Below are positions 14,992 to 22,039 of a stretch of DNA of 23,854 nt, in pieces (the stretch's first letter is position 1; each line of letters starts with the position of its first letter). The notes under the pieces were generated by a model. That model did no database searches. It worked only from the letters and a program-made list of their open reading frames with translations, and was not told where the DNA came from. The DNA comes from Nitrosopumilales archaeon CG_4_9_14_0_2_um_filter_34_16 (GTDB lineage Archaea; Thermoproteota; Nitrososphaeria; Nitrososphaerales; Nitrosopumilaceae), in assembly GCA_002788515.1 (NCBI GenBank), contig PFRJ01000037.1:1-23854 (forward strand), written 5' to 3'. The position numbers and the translations under genes were made by a program.

Positions 14992-15183
14992 TTATCGCGG
15001 AGGACTCCAACTCTCTTCCATGGCATCATCCATGTTTTTTGAAATAAGATACTGCTTTCCACATTTGAAACATTGCCAGAGAAATTTATCATCTTTAACT
15101 TTTTGATATTGCATAGGTAACAAACAAGTGGTACATTGTAATATGCCATGAATAGCGTCATCTGCCATAGGAATCTTTGTCAT
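14992..15183 (-). CDS. Small zinc-ribbon protein (63 aa)
   Basis: Two CX2C knuckles are visible, CTTC at 17-20 and CFKC at 38-41 (in WQCFKCGKQYL), a classical zinc-ribbon layout. The rest is short and hydrophilic. The frame begins at a TTG at 15204, but ATG 15183 lies 27 nt after a TATA-like element and is preferred; ATG 15168 is also possible. It is divergent from thiDN and shares the same TATA-like sequence. Function is unknown; zinc ribbons of this size occur in archaeal transcription and ribosome-associated proteins, but nothing here assigns it. Confidence 0.75.
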   Translation of the reverse strand: MTKIPMADDAIHGILQCTTCLLPMQYQKVKDDKFLWQCFKCGKQYLISKNMDDAMEESWSPPR

Positions 15184-15205
15184 CAACGAAAAGCAGATCT
15201 TCAAG

Positions 15206-15215
15206 TATAAAATAT
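15206..15215. promoter_or_regulatory. Shared bidirectional TATA-like element
   Basis: TATAAAATAT is centred at about 15210. It lies 27 nt from ATG 15183 on the minus strand and about 30 nt from ATG 15240 on the plus strand. One near-symmetric element could thus serve both the zinc-ribbon gene and thiDN. Confidence 0.5.
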
Positions 15216-15239
15216 GTGTTACAAAACATCACACACAAA

Positions 15240-16580
15240 ATGGAAATACAGATTAGTACTTTAAAACAAGAAAACACAATGAATTTACTTTCAATTGGAG
15301 GATCTGATCCATCTGCAGGGGCGGGAATTCAAAGCGATGTAAAGTCATTTTCGGAATTTGGCGCATATGGATTAACAGTGATTACTGCAATTACGAGTCA
15401 AAATACCTCAAGTTTTGGAATGATTGAGCCAGTATCAAAAAAGATATTGGAAAATCAACTTGAATCAGTATTAACTGATTTTAAAATTGACGGAATAAAA
15501 ATTGGCATGGTGTTTAACTCGGAAATAATTAAAACATTATATCAACAATTAAAAAAATTAAAAATTCCAATTGTTGTAGATCCAGTTATCAAATCAACGA
15601 CAGGAGGAGCATTAATAGAAAATAAAGCGATTGAAGATTTTCAAAAATATATAATTCCACTTGCGACAGTTATTACTCCAAATAAATTTGAGGCAGAAAT
15701 ATTATCAAAATCAAAGATCAATTCAAAAAAGACAGTAGAAAAAATTGCAAAAAATATCCAAAATATGGGAGCGAAAAATGTGGTGATTACAGGAATTGAA
15801 GGAAAAAATAACAAGATAGTAGATTTTGTTTTAGAAAAAAGTACAAAATACCAGATTTCAGGAGACAGAATCAAAGGTACAAACCACGGAAGTGGATGTA
15901 GTTATTCAGCAGCGATAATATTTGCAATGTCAAACAAAAAATCAATCCGTGAATCGGTAAAATTTGCAAAGGAATTTGCGTATAATTCAATAAAAAATGC
16001 AAAAAAAATTGGGAATGGGATTAAGATAGTAGATAGTCAGAACAAAGACAAGATAAATTCAGAGTTATCTCAATCAATTAATGAATTTGTTAAAATCAAA
16101 AACATATACAAACACATTCCTGAATGTCAAACAAATTTTGTATATTCTAAACAAAAACCAAAATCTACAAAAGACATCTTAGGATTGTCAGGAAGAATTG
16201 TCAAAGCGGGGAAAGAAGTCATAGTTGCGGGTAATCTAACATATGGAGGATCAAAACATGTTGCCACAGCATTACTTGTTGTAAATAAAAAATTCCCAGA
16301 GATTCAATCTGCAATAAATTTAAAATATGAAAACTCAATAATTTTGAAAATTAAAAAATCAAATCTTTCGGTATCTAATTATGACAGAATTGATGAACCC
16401 ATGAATGTTAAAAACAAGGGATCATCAGTAAAATGGGGAATTACTAACGCAATTAAAAATTCAAAATTACCTCCAGACATAATTTTTCATAAGGGGGATT
16501 TTGGAAAAGAACCCATGATTATAATTTTTGGAAACACACCAAAAAGTATTTTAAAAAAATTATCAAAAATTGTGGGATAA
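15240..16580 (+). CDS. thiD: Bifunctional HMP/HMP-P kinase (ThiD) - thiamine-phosphate synthase (ThiN) fusion
   Basis: Residues ~14-265 are a ribokinase-fold HMP(-P) kinase: IGGSDPSAGAGIQSD near 19-33, VVDPVIKST at 112-120 and the catalytic GSGCSYSAA with Cys220. Residues ~280-446 are a ThiN domain: LSGRIVKAGKEVIVAGNL, YGGSKHVATALL, YDRIDEP and FHKGDFGKEP. ThiN replaces bacterial ThiE, coupling HMP-PP to thiazole phosphate; ThiD-ThiN fusions are typical of archaea. The frame opens further upstream, but ATG 15240 lies about 30 nt after the shared TATA-like element. A second ATG at 15279 would give the shortest ThiD N-terminus. With thiC nearby, this supplies the pyrimidine branch and the coupling step; no thiazole gene is in the window. 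Confidence 0.94.
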   Translation: MEIQISTLKQENTMNLLSIGGSDPSAGAGIQSDVKSFSEFGAYGLTVITAITSQNTSSFGMIEPVSKKILENQLESVLTDFKIDGIKIGMVFNSEIIKTLYQQLKKLKIPIVVDPVIKSTTGGALIENKAIEDFQKYIIPLATVITPNKFEAEILSKSKINSKKTVEKIAKNIQNMGAKNVVITGIEGKNNKIVDFVLEKSTKYQISGDRIKGTNHGSGCSYSAAIIFAMSNKKSIRESVKFAKEFAYNSIKNAKKIGNGIKIVDSQNKDKINSELSQSINEFVKIKNIYKHIPECQTNFVYSKQKPKSTKDILGLSGRIVKAGKEVIVAGNLTYGGSKHVATALLVVNKKFPEIQSAINLKYENSIILKIKKSNLSVSNYDRIDEPMNVKNKGSSVKWGITNAIKNSKLPPDIIFHKGDFGKEPMIIIFGNTPKSILKKLSKIVG

Positions 16581-16606
16581 AATTCTAGTCTAAAAACATC
16601 CTCGAA

Positions 16607-16614
16607 CATAAATA
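16607..16614 (+). promoter_or_regulatory. TATA-like element for the sugar nucleotidyltransferase gene
   Basis: CATAAATA is centred about 25 nt upstream of the GTG at 16636 and supports that non-ATG start. Confidence 0.5.
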
Positions 16615-16635
16615 GTCATATCTCAAATAGCATTT

Positions 16636-17337
16636 GTGAAGACAGTAATTTTAGCAGGAGGATTAGGTACCAGATTACTCCCATTGACAAAGAATACACC
16701 AAAACCTATGTTACCATTAGGTAAAAAACCAATTTTAGAGCACCTAATAGATTGGAATAAAAAAAATGGAGTAAAATCAATCATTTTGTGTGTAAGTCAT
16801 CTTCGAAAAACAATTGAGAATTATTTTGGAGATGGAAAAAGATTTGGAGTAAGCATAGAATATGCAATTTCAAACAAACCACTAGCAACTGCAGGTCAAC
16901 TAAAAACTGCAGAGGAGTTCATTGACAATACCTTTGTTTGTATGTATGGAGATTCAATTTTTGATTTTAATCTTAGAAATATGATAAAACAACATAAAGT
17001 AAAAAGAGCATTTGTTACCATGGGTCTAAATGAATACAAAACTAACTTGCCTTACGGAGTAATCGACATTTCAAAAACAGGTAAAGTGTTAAGATGGAAT
17101 GAGAAACCAGAGATAAAGGTAAATGTAAACATGGGTTGTTATGTAATGGAACCAAAGGTGCTTAATTTAATTCCAAAAAATAAGCCATATGGGATGGATG
17201 ATGTGATTAAACAAGCCATGGCCAATAAAAAATTAGTCAGCAGTTTCATTACAAAAAAAGGATTTACAGACATTGGGAATAAAGAATCATATGAAAAAGC
17301 ATATCAAGAACATACCCAAAAACTGGAAAATAACTGA
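16636..17337 (+). CDS. Sugar-1-phosphate nucleotidyltransferase
   Basis: This 233-residue nucleotidyltransferase begins with the signature LAGGLGTRLLPLT at 6-18 and has PKPMLPL at 22-28 and the metal-binding Asp106 in MYGDSIF. WNEKPEIKVNVNMGCYVM is the usual sugar-binding part. It is short and lacks the C-terminal left-handed helix domain of GlmU and of many GDP-mannose enzymes. It activates a sugar phosphate with an NTP; candidates are glucose-1-P, mannose-1-P or GlcNAc-1-P. The start is a GTG placed ~25 nt after a TATA element. It is followed after 8 nt by a GNA1-like acetyltransferase, which makes an amino-sugar substrate attractive but unproven. Confidence 0.9.
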   Translation: MKTVILAGGLGTRLLPLTKNTPKPMLPLGKKPILEHLIDWNKKNGVKSIILCVSHLRKTIENYFGDGKRFGVSIEYAISNKPLATAGQLKTAEEFIDNTFVCMYGDSIFDFNLRNMIKQHKVKRAFVTMGLNEYKTNLPYGVIDISKTGKVLRWNEKPEIKVNVNMGCYVMEPKVLNLIPKNKPYGMDDVIKQAMANKKLVSSFITKKGFTDIGNKESYEKAYQEHTQKLENN

Positions 17338-17345
17338 TAATAGAA

Positions 17346-17783
17346 ATGAATGAGCCAATAATTAGAGAATTAAAAGAAGCGGATCTTTGGAATGGATTTC
17401 TAAAATCACTAGATTCATTAAAACAAGCAAGTAATATTGAAAAATCCAAAGCCAAAGAGATTTTTGAGAAGATCAATGCCAATCCAGATCACATCATAGC
17501 AGTTGCAGAATTAGATGGGAGAATTGTTGGTTCTACAACACTCATCATAGAACCAAAATTCATTCATAATGGAGGCATGGTGGGTCATATTGAAGACGTA
17601 GTAGTCAATAAAGATTTTCAAGGTAAAAAAATAGGTGAGAAAATTATGAAATATCTTATTGAAATTGCAAAAAATCGTGGCTGTTATAAGACAATTCTTG
17701 ACTGTACAGACGACGTCAAACCATTTTATGAGAAACTAGGTTTCAAACAAGTTGCTAATGAGTTAAGATTGGATCATATTTAG
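17346..17783 (+). CDS. GNAT acetyltransferase, glucosamine-6-P N-acetyltransferase (GNA1)-like
   Basis: This 145-residue GNAT protein resembles eukaryotic GNA1. It has TTLIIEPKFIHNGGMVGHIEDVVV (64-87 in part), the acetyl-CoA motif FQGKKIGEKIMKYLI at 91-105, CYKTILDC at 113-120 and PFYEKLGFK at 126-134. GNA1 acetylates glucosamine-6-phosphate on the way to UDP-GlcNAc. The similarity extends beyond the generic GNAT core to the IIEPKFIH and GHIEDVVV segments, so I favour this role over protein N-acetylation. It sits 8 nt after a nucleotidyltransferase and overlaps a convergent gene by 4 bp. Confidence 0.85.
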   Translation: MNEPIIRELKEADLWNGFLKSLDSLKQASNIEKSKAKEIFEKINANPDHIIAVAELDGRIVGSTTLIIEPKFIHNGGMVGHIEDVVVNKDFQGKKIGEKIMKYLIEIAKNRGCYKTILDCTDDVKPFYEKLGFKQVANELRLDHI

Positions 17784-18220
17784 AAAAATTCTTTTTTTGG
17801 ACGTTTCTCTTTCTCTTTTGTCAAATAAACGCCAACAACAATTACAGGAATAGATAGCACCATGAACAACAACGGAGTGTATTTTACAACATCTGTAATA
17901 TAGACAGCAGCCATTTTATCAATTAGCGAATGAGATACAAACATTCCTAACAACATAACTACTCCACCTGCAATTATCAATCCACCAATAGGTCTTGAGC
18001 CATATTGTCTTGTCATGATAAAAGGAACGGCAGCTAGGATTCCAGCAGGTGCAGCACCGATAGAAATGAATTGAAATATTTTCGGATCAGCATTAAATGT
18101 TATTGAGAATTCTATCTCTTCAGGCACATTAGTCATGAAATTGTAAACAGAAATCATTTCACCAGCAAACATCACAAATAAACCAAGACTTGTTACTGCA
18201 AGCCATTTCTCAATTGCCAT
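17780..18220 (-). CDS. Four-helix integral membrane protein, unknown function
   Basis: This 146-residue protein has four hydrophobic stretches at about 7-27, 48-70, 79-98 and 111-133. The segment between the first two (about residues 28-46) is acidic and would form an exposed loop. The C-terminus KEKEKRPKKEFF is very basic and probably cytosolic. No catalytic or transporter signature is visible and I do not recognise the family. A TATA-like element is centred about 26 nt before the ATG. It converges on the acetyltransferase gene with a 4-bp overlap. Confidence 0.75.
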   Translation of the reverse strand: MAIEKWLAVTSLGLFVMFAGEMISVYNFMTNVPEEIEFSITFNADPKIFQFISIGAAPAGILAAVPFIMTRQYGSRPIGGLIIAGGVVMLLGMFVSHSLIDKMAAVYITDVVKYTPLLFMVLSIPVIVVGVYLTKEKEKRPKKEFF

Positions 18221-18240
18221 AAGACTAACAGATTTTAGTT

Positions 18241-18250
18241 GATAAATAAA
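18241..18250 (-). promoter_or_regulatory. TATA-like element for the membrane-protein gene
   Basis: On the minus strand this reads TTTATTTATC, centred about 26 nt upstream of the ATG at 18220. Confidence 0.45.
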
Positions 18251-18262
18251 CCATTCAAAAAA

Positions 18263-19282
18263 TCAAACTATGCCAACTAAATTAGCTAATTCTTTTCTAC
18301 ATGCTGCGCCAAGTTTCTCAGCAGCTTGTTCAGGAGATACATCATTTAAGAAAATCCCATATCCACGTTCCAATCCAGACCAAGATTTTGTAATAGGATA
18401 AACTTCAATATGCCAATGAATTTGTCGACTATTTTTCTTTTCAGGAGACAGATGGAAAACCAGGTTGTATGAAACATCTTTAACAGTATTTACAAGACCG
18501 CCAAGTGTAGCTCTCAAAATCAATGATAAGTCATTGATTTCTTTTTGAGTAATTTTTGAGAAACTAGTCACATGTTTTTTTGGAGAAATCCAAAATTCAT
18601 ATGGATATGAAGGAGCCCAAGGGCAAAAAGCAATGAACCCTTCAGTTTGAAGAACCTGTCTAGGACCACTAATTTCTTCATTTACAGTTTGGCACATTGG
18701 ACATACACCTTTTTCATTTAAAATTTTGTGAGATGCTTCAGCTTCAGTTTCGATAACTGGAGGAATTGTTGAAAAAGTCAAAAGGTTGAGATGAGGATGA
18801 GGATTAATATTTCCAGCTAGTTCTCCATGGTCTGCATAAATTGAAACATATGTTACACCTTTTTGAGTGTAAAGCCATCGTAATCTGTCTTGAACTACAA
18901 CTAAAACATTTGACCATTGCTCAGTATCAATTGTTGCAAATGTGTCTTTTTCGTTTGGAGATGCAACAACTATGTAATGATATCCATATGCTGGTTCACT
19001 GTAGAATGGTTTGTCGCTGTAAGAATTTTCTGTCTCAATCGAGACAATAGGATTTTTACTTTCAAAAACTCGAATTGCCCACCCCTCAACATATGATTCG
19101 TCTTCATTGTCCTGAAGACGTTGTAGCATTCCATCTTTTGCAACGAGGGATAAAACAGATGGGTTGGTCATAGATTCATTACCAGGAGCAAAGGGAGATT
19201 TTTTTGGATCAATTATTTTGTCGTCTTTTTTTGAAACAATCATGAAACGCTCAGAAACATAATCTTTGCGCATATCACCCAT
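18263..19282 (-). CDS. GalT-like (HIT superfamily) nucleotidyltransferase
   Basis: This 339-residue protein has the overall plan of galactose-1-phosphate uridylyltransferase. The N-terminus is DYVSERFMIVSKK and SPFAPGNES. The first HIT half carries the histidine motif HPHLN at 162-166. A CPMC pair is at 194-197. The second half has FCPWAPSYPYEFWISPKKH and HWHIEVYP at 289-296. Two landmarks are altered: the GalT CPFCPGNE zinc segment reads SPFAPGNE, and HPHGQ reads HPHLN. The nucleophilic His position is kept, so a nucleotide transfer or phosphorylase reaction on a sugar phosphate is plausible, but galactose specificity is not shown. ATG 19273 is an alternative start. Confidence 0.82.
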   Translation of the reverse strand: MGDMRKDYVSERFMIVSKKDDKIIDPKKSPFAPGNESMTNPSVLSLVAKDGMLQRLQDNEDESYVEGWAIRVFESKNPIVSIETENSYSDKPFYSEPAYGYHYIVVASPNEKDTFATIDTEQWSNVLVVVQDRLRWLYTQKGVTYVSIYADHGELAGNINPHPHLNLLTFSTIPPVIETEAEASHKILNEKGVCPMCQTVNEEISGPRQVLQTEGFIAFCPWAPSYPYEFWISPKKHVTSFSKITQKEINDLSLILRATLGGLVNTVKDVSYNLVFHLSPEKKNSRQIHWHIEVYPITKSWSGLERGYGIFLNDVSPEQAAEKLGAACRKELANLVGIV

Positions 19283-19510
19283 AATGGTTAATGGAAGTAA
19301 AATGTATGTTAAAACGTTTACTAAATCTAGCAGAAATCAAATTGAAAATAATTTTATCAAAAAGTTACAAAATTAAGAAAATAAGATCATTGAAAACACA
19401 TTTTTAAAAATTGAAAATTTGAAAAATAATTTAGATGGGGTATAATTTTGATCGCAAATTTTGTTGCAAGATTTAAAGGAGAGCATCAGATCTGAATTAA
19501 CGGGGATATT
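19283..19510. other. Intergenic region between divergent galT-like and apgM genes
   Basis: These 228 bp are A+T-rich. I see several possible TATA-like runs and two purine-rich patches (around 19476-19483 and 19502-19505) but no reading frame or strong repeat. Confidence 0.6.
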
Positions 19511-20797
19511 TTGGACAATTCTGATATTCATATGATCTATGTTCTTTTAGATGGAGTAGGAGATCTCCCACATCCGGATTTAGATGGAAAAACACCATTA
19601 GAGGCTGCAAACACACCAACATTAGACAAAATTGCCAATAATGGAGCAATAGGAGAAGTCATTTCAGTTGGAAAAGGAATAGCTCCAGAATCAGATATTG
19701 CAGTTTTTAATATGTTAGGATACAAATTCAATCATGCAGATTATGCAGGAAGAGGAGTTATTGAAGCCATAGGAATTGGAATTGATTTTAAAGATGGAGA
19801 TTTGGCACTGAGAGGAAATTATTCAACACTCAACGATGAAGAGGTGATTATAGACAGACGCGCAGGAAGACATATTGAAAAAGAAGATGCAGACGGAATT
19901 GCAAAAGAGATTGAAGAAAAAATCAAACTATCGGTTCCAGGGACATCAGTCGTAGTTTCACCAACAATAGGTCACAGGGTAACAGTTAGAATTAGAACTG
20001 ATGGAAAGAAATTATCTTCAAAAATCACCAACACAGATCCAGCATATAGTAACATTGGTGGAATGGGGGTTGCAAAAGCTGTTGGTGATTTTTTAAAAAT
20101 TGAAAAATGCTTACCGTTAGAAGATACAGAAGATTCTAAACTTACTGCAAATTTAGTAAACGAATTTTCAGAAAAATCAATAAAAATAATGAAAGAAAGT
20201 AAAATCAATAAAAAAAGAAAAGATGAAAAGAAAAAGCAACTAAGTTGTATTTTGTTAAGAGATGCAGGAAACAAGTACCCAGATGTCATTCCCATTAATG
20301 AAAAATATAACATGAATTTTTCATGCATAGTAGATATGCCAGTAGAGCTTGGAATTTCAGATGTACTTAAGATGAAGGCATTTGAGGCAGGGGGATTAAC
20401 AGATTATGAAGCAAAAGCAAAGATGGCGGCCAAAGCAATGGAAACTCAAAATGCTATTTACGTTCACCTCAAAGGACCAGATGAATTCGGTCACGATGGA
20501 GACGCCATAGGCAAAATGAAAAACATTGAAGAAATTGATCAGAGATTTTTTAAAACACTTGTTGAAAATATCGATTCAAGCAAAGTTGCAATCGTCATTT
20601 CTGCAGATCATTCAACTCCATGCATCAACAAAGGTCATAGCGATGATCCGGTTCCAATTCTAGTGTCAGGAGATTTTATAAAAAAAGATGGAACAACGAG
20701 AATGACTGAAAAACAGGCAAAACATGGAAGCATAGGGTTACTACAAGGAGCAGAAGTTGTTTCAAAAGCTCTTGAATTAATTAAATCTCAAATCTAG
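19511..20797 (+). CDS. apgM: 2,3-bisphosphoglycerate-independent phosphoglycerate mutase, archaeal ApgM type
   Basis: This 428-residue member of the alkaline phosphatase superfamily interconverts 3- and 2-phosphoglycerate. The metal-binding VLLDGVGD lies at 11-18 and the phosphorylatable Ser61 in APESDIAVFNMLGY. HLKGPDEFGHDGD and SADHSTPC...GHSDDPVP supply the remaining metal ligands. The longest frame starts at a TTG (19511). ATG 19532 (MIYVLLDGVGD) gives an N-terminus more like other ApgM proteins and lies about 24 nt after a GATATTTT element, so it is a serious alternative. The 3' end overlaps the convergent DUF309 gene by 17 bp. Confidence 0.94.
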   Translation: MDNSDIHMIYVLLDGVGDLPHPDLDGKTPLEAANTPTLDKIANNGAIGEVISVGKGIAPESDIAVFNMLGYKFNHADYAGRGVIEAIGIGIDFKDGDLALRGNYSTLNDEEVIIDRRAGRHIEKEDADGIAKEIEEKIKLSVPGTSVVVSPTIGHRVTVRIRTDGKKLSSKITNTDPAYSNIGGMGVAKAVGDFLKIEKCLPLEDTEDSKLTANLVNEFSEKSIKIMKESKINKKRKDEKKKQLSCILLRDAGNKYPDVIPINEKYNMNFSCIVDMPVELGISDVLKMKAFEAGGLTDYEAKAKMAAKAMETQNAIYVHLKGPDEFGHDGDAIGKMKNIEEIDQRFFKTLVENIDSSKVAIVISADHSTPCINKGHSDDPVPILVSGDFIKKDGTTRMTEKQAKHGSIGLLQGAEVVSKALELIKSQI

Positions 20798-21380
20798 TTA
20801 GTTTGTTTACTGTCTGCATTTCAATGACATATTTTCTAATTCTATCAATATCTATTGAATGATACATGGAAGGTGAAGTGCCTAATTTCTCCAAAGCCCG
20901 ACCTAGCATTCCAATGCCTATACTTTCTTCATTTTCTTGTTGATGTGCAAATGCGACTGCCACTAAAATAATACCTTGAATGAGATCTTTCTCTCGCCCA
21001 TAGCATTGTTTCCACACCCCTTCAAATGCTTCATGACATTCCCAGAATCGTTCATTGTTAAAATAAAAAATGCCATCCTCAATTCCTTTGTCTTTGGTAA
21101 CATGTTCCTCGACAACATGTCTTATGTTGTCAATATCCCAAATTGAGGACAATCGTTTAACAAGCGAATTAATGACTTCTTTTTCAGCAGCCACATCAAA
21201 TTCGATAAATTTAGTGGCAACTCTAGCAAGTCTAACTGAAACATCCATATCAGATACAAGATCTCTGCCCTTACGTGCAAGTTCTCTACAATTTTCAGGC
21301 AGATATTTCTCATTTTTAAAATGCAGTAAATAACGTTCCACAAGATAGGTCTGAGGGAATTTCTTAAATCTCTTCTGCAA
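20781..21380 (-). CDS. DUF309-family protein
   Basis: The C-terminal half of this 199-residue protein has the DUF309 pattern: GIFYFNNERFWECHEAFEGV (103-122), then KDLIQGIILVAVAFAHQQ (131-148). The conserved Trp, Glu and His residues cluster on predicted helices. The N-terminal ~95 residues are a helical extension I cannot assign. The biochemical role of DUF309 is unknown to me. The start is a TTG 24-25 nt after a TATA-like element; no ATG lies nearby. It is divergent from the S24e gene, with closely spaced promoters. Confidence 0.8.
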   Translation of the reverse strand: MQKRFKKFPQTYLVERYLLHFKNEKYLPENCRELARKGRDLVSDMDVSVRLARVATKFIEFDVAAEKEVINSLVKRLSSIWDIDNIRHVVEEHVTKDKGIEDGIFYFNNERFWECHEAFEGVWKQCYGREKDLIQGIILVAVAFAHQQENEESIGIGMLGRALEKLGTSPSMYHSIDIDRIRKYVIEMQTVNKLTRFEI

Positions 21381-21392
21381 TTACAATCAAGG

Positions 21393-21408
21393 TTTATATG
21401 AAATATCT
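21393..21408. promoter_or_regulatory. Adjacent divergent TATA-like elements
   Basis: TTTATATG (21393-21400) lies about 27 nt upstream of the S24e ATG on the plus strand. AAATATCT (21401-21408, AGATATTT on the minus strand) lies about 25 nt upstream of the DUF309 TTG. The two elements abut, so occupancy of one may exclude the other. Confidence 0.45.
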
Positions 21409-21423
21409 AGAGATTTTTGATAC

Positions 21424-21798
21424 ATGCCCATAATCGAGACAATCACAGACGTGAATAATGACTTCCTATCTAGAAGAGAACTAACATGCAATTTTGCAGG
21501 ATTGGGGGGTAAGCTAAAAAATCTCGAAGCTGTGGACATGATTACAAAAGAATTCAAACTAGATGGCAAAGTTGTAATTCCAATTAGATTGAAAACCCAT
21601 GTAGGACAATCACATATTACAGGAGTGTTTTATGTTTATGAAGATGAAGGATTAGCTAAAAAACACATCAATCCAACAATCTTCTCAAGACTAGAAAAGG
21701 TAAAAGCAAAAATTGCAGAAGCAGATGCTGCTGCAAAAGAAGCTAGTGTAGAGGAAGCCACATCTGAAGAAACCAAAGAAGAGGAGAAAACAGAATAA
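21424..21798 (+). CDS. rps24e: 30S ribosomal protein S24e
   Basis: This 124-residue protein matches archaeal/eukaryotic eS24. It starts MPIIETITDVNNDFLSRREL, then has MITKEFKLDGKVVIPIRLKT, THVGQSHITGVFYVYED and later HINPTIFSRLEK. The last ~30 residues are an Ala/Glu/Lys-rich tail that looks disordered. It belongs to the small ribosomal subunit. Its TAA overlaps the S27ae ATG by one base (TAATG), so the two ribosomal genes are translationally coupled. Confidence 0.96.
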   Translation: MPIIETITDVNNDFLSRRELTCNFAGLGGKLKNLEAVDMITKEFKLDGKVVIPIRLKTHVGQSHITGVFYVYEDEGLAKKHINPTIFSRLEKVKAKIAEADAAAKEASVEEATSEETKEEEKTE

Positions 21799-21983
21799 TG
21801 CCTGTAGATAAAAAAGGTAAAAAAGGATCCAGTCCCAACATATCATCTTATTACAAATTAGACGGAGATAAAACATCAAGAACAAGAAAAGTTTGTTCTA
21901 GATGTGGTAAAGGAACATTCATGGCACAACACAAAGATAGACACACATGTGGAAAATGTGGATTAACAGAATTTAATCAATAA
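21798..21983 (+). CDS. rps27ae: 30S ribosomal protein S27ae
   Basis: This 61-residue protein has a basic N-terminus and a C4 zinc ribbon: CSRC at 33-36 and CGKC at 51-54, ending in GLTEFNQ. It is the archaeal counterpart of the ribosomal part of the eukaryotic ubiquitin-S27a fusion. It directly follows S24e, as in many archaea. In many archaea the Kae1 gene comes next; here the next gene is on the opposite strand. Confidence 0.96.
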   Translation: MPVDKKGKKGSSPNISSYYKLDGDKTSRTRKVCSRCGKGTFMAQHKDRHTCGKCGLTEFNQ

Positions 21984-22039
21984 AAATTAAAACAGTCCGA
22001 TTAGAAACATAGAATAAATTTTCACTATAACAAGTTGAT

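Noticed and set aside
19430..19510. A tRNA or small RNA in the gap before apgM
   Set aside because: I could not find cloverleaf arms, a T-loop motif or stable G+C-rich stems.
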